From: Deltaproteobacteria bacterium | GTDB lineage: Bacteria; Desulfobacterota; GWC2-55-46 | Length of the DNA stretch: 32,928 bases | Reading direction: 5' to 3' | NCBI GenBank assembly: GCA_016234405.1 | Contig: JACRCC010000043.1 | Location: forward strand, 1-32,928 | Shown: piece by piece, positions 31,676-32,928 of the stretch | How positions within the stretch are numbered: position 1 is the stretch's first letter | Layout of the letters: the number at the start of each line of letters is the position of its first letter | Translations under genes and position numbers: made by a program | Notes under the pieces: model-generated | Databases searched by the model: none | Told to the model about the DNA's origin: nothing | Seen by the model: only the letters and a program-made list of their open reading frames with translations

Positions 31676-31698
31676 GGAGCAGGCTGCAAACCTGCTCC
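31676..31698. repeat. Hairpin GGAGCAGG / CCTGCTCC
   Basis: Perfect 8-bp arms around a seven-base loop (CTGCAAA). The core AGGCTGCAAACCTGC resembles the TTGCAACCTG part of the 40-bp repeat and the GCTGCAAGCCCT unit at 12427, suggesting related mobile hairpins. It lies 55 bases behind the Rrf2 gene stop. Confidence 0.6.
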
Positions 31699-31752
31699 CG
31701 CCCAGCACACCCCTCATCCATCACATTCCTGAACTCATCACATCATTACTCG

Positions 31753-32199
31753 CTACGTCTGCCGTCTTTTTGCCGCCCTTGCCCTCTTTACCTTTGACGC
31801 CTTTGCAAGCGACTCAAAGGTCGTGCCCTTGAGGTGTTCAAGGAACCTCTGCTGCGCATCCTTCCAGACATCATGCACGGGACACAACTCGTCCCTTACG
31901 CAAAAACCGGAATGTATCAGACAGTCATTTAAAAAGATTGGACCTTCTACCGCCTCGATTATCTCATACAGGTTTATCTCAGAGGGCCTTTTAACGAGAA
32001 CGAAGCCGCCTTCAAACCCTCTAATAGACCTTATATGACCCTTCTTGGCCAGCGTTTGAAAGAGCTTTGCAAGATAGGCCGTTGACACACCCTGTGCCTT
32101 TGCAATCTCCCCCACGTCGGTCGGCCCCCCATTGGGCTTCATCGCAAGGTGAAGGATGCCCCTTATGGAATAATCCGCGGCCTTACTTAACCTGAACAT
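31753..32199 (-). CDS. Rrf2-family transcription regulator with three-cysteine cluster site
   Basis: A 148-residue winged-helix regulator of the Rrf2 family (IscR, NsrR, CymR, RsrR). The N-terminus MFRLSKAADYSIRGILHLA and the recognition part GEIAKAQGVSTAYLAKLFQTLAKKG are typical. Cys93, Cys100 and Cys106 (CLIHSGFCVRDELC) have the spacing expected for an Fe-S cluster, so it may sense iron-sulphur status, oxygen, redox state or nitric oxide. The C-terminus is strongly basic (KVKRARAAKRRQ). It lies upstream of module 2 on the same strand and is its likely regulator, by position only. It has its own promoter at 32246-32274. Confidence 0.93.
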   Translation of the reverse strand: MFRLSKAADYSIRGILHLAMKPNGGPTDVGEIAKAQGVSTAYLAKLFQTLAKKGHIRSIRGFEGGFVLVKRPSEINLYEIIEAVEGPIFLNDCLIHSGFCVRDELCPVHDVWKDAQQRFLEHLKGTTFESLAKASKVKRARAAKRRQT

Positions 32200-32245
32200 G
32201 AGGTCGTCCGTATACTAAAAGATTGATTTATTACTATTAAGACCC

Positions 32246-32274
32246 TTTTTATCCTATTTTCAATTTCTTGTCAA
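32246..32274 (-). promoter_or_regulatory. Promoter of the Rrf2 gene
   Basis: On the minus strand TTGACA (32274-32269), a 17-base spacer and TAAAAA (32251-32246) form a good sigma-70 promoter, leaving a leader of about 40 bases. The leader is A/T-rich and contains two TAGTA repeats that might bind the regulator itself; that part is speculation. Confidence 0.65.
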
Positions 32275-32294
32275 GTTTTTTTTGACGCCGAGGC

Positions 32295-32482
32295 GACGGC
32301 AAAGTTGAGGACGTGCCTTTTCTCGGACAACGAGATTGATTTGCGCACGGCCTTGCGAGACGGAAGCGGAGACGAGGTATGGAAAAACTTTTATTCCGCG
32401 CAGCAGCCGAAAAACCCGAAAGGCGCCGCATAAACGAAAACCTGTTCAAAAAATGCAGCCGGACGATGAGCCTTATAGGGAG
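32295..32482 (+). pseudogene. moaA: Frameshifted 3' fragment of moaA
   Basis: This segment matches the last 64 codons of the intact moaA (10667-10855) closely at the DNA level, from GACGGCAA to AGCCTTATAGGG. One base is added near the start (GGCAAAGTTG against GGCAAGTTG) and one more frame disturbance occurs about 80 bases later (GAGGTATGGAAAAAC), so the reading frame is broken twice. The 5' four fifths of the gene, including the radical-SAM site, are missing. It cannot encode an enzyme. It lies upstream of the Rrf2 promoter and directly before a block of hairpin repeats, suggesting past duplication or recombination. Confidence 0.88.
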
Positions 32483-32490
32483 GGGGGTAC

Positions 32491-32667
32491 TCGGTTATCG
32501 GTTTGGGAACGAGGAGGGCATTTGCATAAGATAGGCATTTGTAGCGCAGACCTTTAGGTCTGCGTCTTTGCCGCAGGCCGCACGGAAGACGGCCGCCGGA
32601 TGGCAGGGCTAAAGCCCTGCGCTACGCGATTTCCTTCTTGTTCCCAAGCAGAGCTTGGGAACAAGAA
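32491..32667. repeat. Cluster of hairpin repeats
   Basis: Four elements stand close together: TCGGTTATCGGTT (32491-32503, also at 3554-3566); CGCAGACCTTTAGGTCTGCG (32545-32564), a perfect hairpin related to those at 12381 and 29074; GCAGGGCT-AA-AGCCCTGC (32603-32620), related to 18538; and a 15-bp-armed hairpin at 32635-32667 whose core is GTTCCCAAGC-AGA-GCTTGGGAAC. No transposase gene is seen in the window. Confidence 0.8.
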
Positions 32668-32686
32668 CATGACCCGCATACCGCGC

Positions 32687-32928
32687 TCAACATGCCACGA
32701 AAAAAACCTTCGTTGCGACTATTTTATCGTCGAGATATAAATCCACCCTCCAATGGCCGATGAATTCATCCATACCGTAAGAAGGGTCTATGGGTTTCAA
32801 GAGCTTGCCTCCAAAGGACGGAGTCAACCTCAGCCAGAACCAAAACCTCGCATCCGCGAATGCGTTCCCACGCTGGAGCGTGGGAACGATAGCATAGTTT
32901 GCGCGGTCTTGTTCCCTGCCGTCCGGCC
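32687..32928 (-). CDS. 3' end of an unidentified gene, cut by the window edge
   Basis: An open minus-strand frame enters at 32928 and ends at TGA (32687-32689), giving about 80 residues. The last 60 look like real protein: RFWFWLRLTPSFGGKLLKP, then GMDEFIGHWRVDLYLDDKIV and the end ATKVFFVAC. The alternating pattern of the last part suggests a beta-rich domain. A perfect hairpin repeat (32863-32888) lies inside the frame and encodes IVPTLQRGN, so the gene may be interrupted or may start after the repeat. I do not recognise the family. Confidence 0.5.
   Translation of the reverse strand, partial: PDGREQDRANYAIVPTLQRGNAFADARFWFWLRLTPSFGGKLLKPIDPSYGMDEFIGHWRVDLYLDDKIVATKVFFVAC
32863..32888. repeat. 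Perfect hairpin CGTTCCCACGCT / AGCGTGGGAACG
   Basis: Twelve-base arms (32863-32874 and 32877-32888) with a two-base centre. Related to the GTTCCCAAGC hairpin at 32635-32667. It lies within the reading frame of the partial gene at the window's right edge. Confidence 0.8.

Larger units (their letters stand above)
31296..31752. other. Regulatory gap between the Rrf2 gene and module 2
   Basis: No gene is visible in these 457 bases. The gap contains the second copy of the 40-bp repeat (31585-31624), a hairpin GGAGCAGG-CTGCAAA-CCTGCTCC (31676-31698), and A/T-rich tracts. A promoter for the CydA-like gene should lie in the part nearest 31295. On the minus strand TTGTCC followed 18 bases later by GATATT (31375-31404 region) is a weak candidate only. 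Confidence 0.5.

Noticed and set aside
32295-32482. Second functional moaA
   Set aside because: Only the last 64 codons remain and the frame is broken twice.

Overview
The window reads as bacterial chromosome from a respiratory, cytochrome-c-rich organism of moderately high GC. Divergent cytochrome-bd-like (CydA-like) proteins sit beside c-type cytochromes that carry an ethylbenzene-dehydrogenase-gamma-type haem domain, and two proteins carry a protochlorophyllide-reductase-type C-terminal domain (PCP_red). This combination recalls Nitrospirota and neighbouring phyla. That placement is an inference from gene content only; no marker gene here settles it.

Left part (about 1-12.4 kb), ordinary chromosome: polA (minus), a small exported protein with a possibly leaderless promoter, a DUF218 membrane protein, rpmB, ridA and a bifunctional rel gene (minus). 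Then, on the plus strand, a probable operon of penicillin-binding protein 1A, moaA, a SPASM radical-SAM protein ending in a PCP_red domain, and a two-helix membrane protein. Several gene junctions hold inverted or heptamer-phased repeats.

Main part (about 12.5-32.2 kb): some nineteen genes, all on the minus strand, form an accessory respiratory region. Two paralogous four-gene modules (31295-25161 and 17565-12497) have the same order: CydA-like integral membrane protein, membrane-anchored dihaem cytochrome c, three-helix membrane protein with one c haem, and dihaem cytochrome c fused to an ethylbenzene-dehydrogenase-gamma-like haem domain with a C-terminal membrane anchor. Both CydA-like proteins keep counterparts of some bd-oxidase haem ligands but lack the quinol-site GRQPW motif and have no CydB partner. 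My reading is that they are membrane redox complexes working with c-type cytochromes rather than canonical quinol oxidases. Between the modules lie a tandem universal-stress protein with a PCP_red tail, a cupredoxin-like protein, a two-domain multicopper oxidase closed by a strong terminator, three exported thioredoxin-like proteins, a NirK-like two-domain cupredoxin protein, two soluble cytochromes c, and three previously easy-to-miss single-helix proteins of 32-39 residues just upstream of the first CydA-like gene. The copper proteins and cytochromes suggest a periplasmic electron-transfer chain. Its donor and acceptor cannot be told from sequence alone.

Right end (31.3-32.9 kb): an Rrf2-type regulator with three cysteines suited to an Fe-S cluster lies upstream of the second module and is its likely regulator. 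Behind it are a frameshifted 3' fragment of moaA, a dense set of hairpin repeats, and the 3' end of an unidentified gene that runs off the window. No tRNA, rRNA, CRISPR array, insertion sequence or transposase was recognised.
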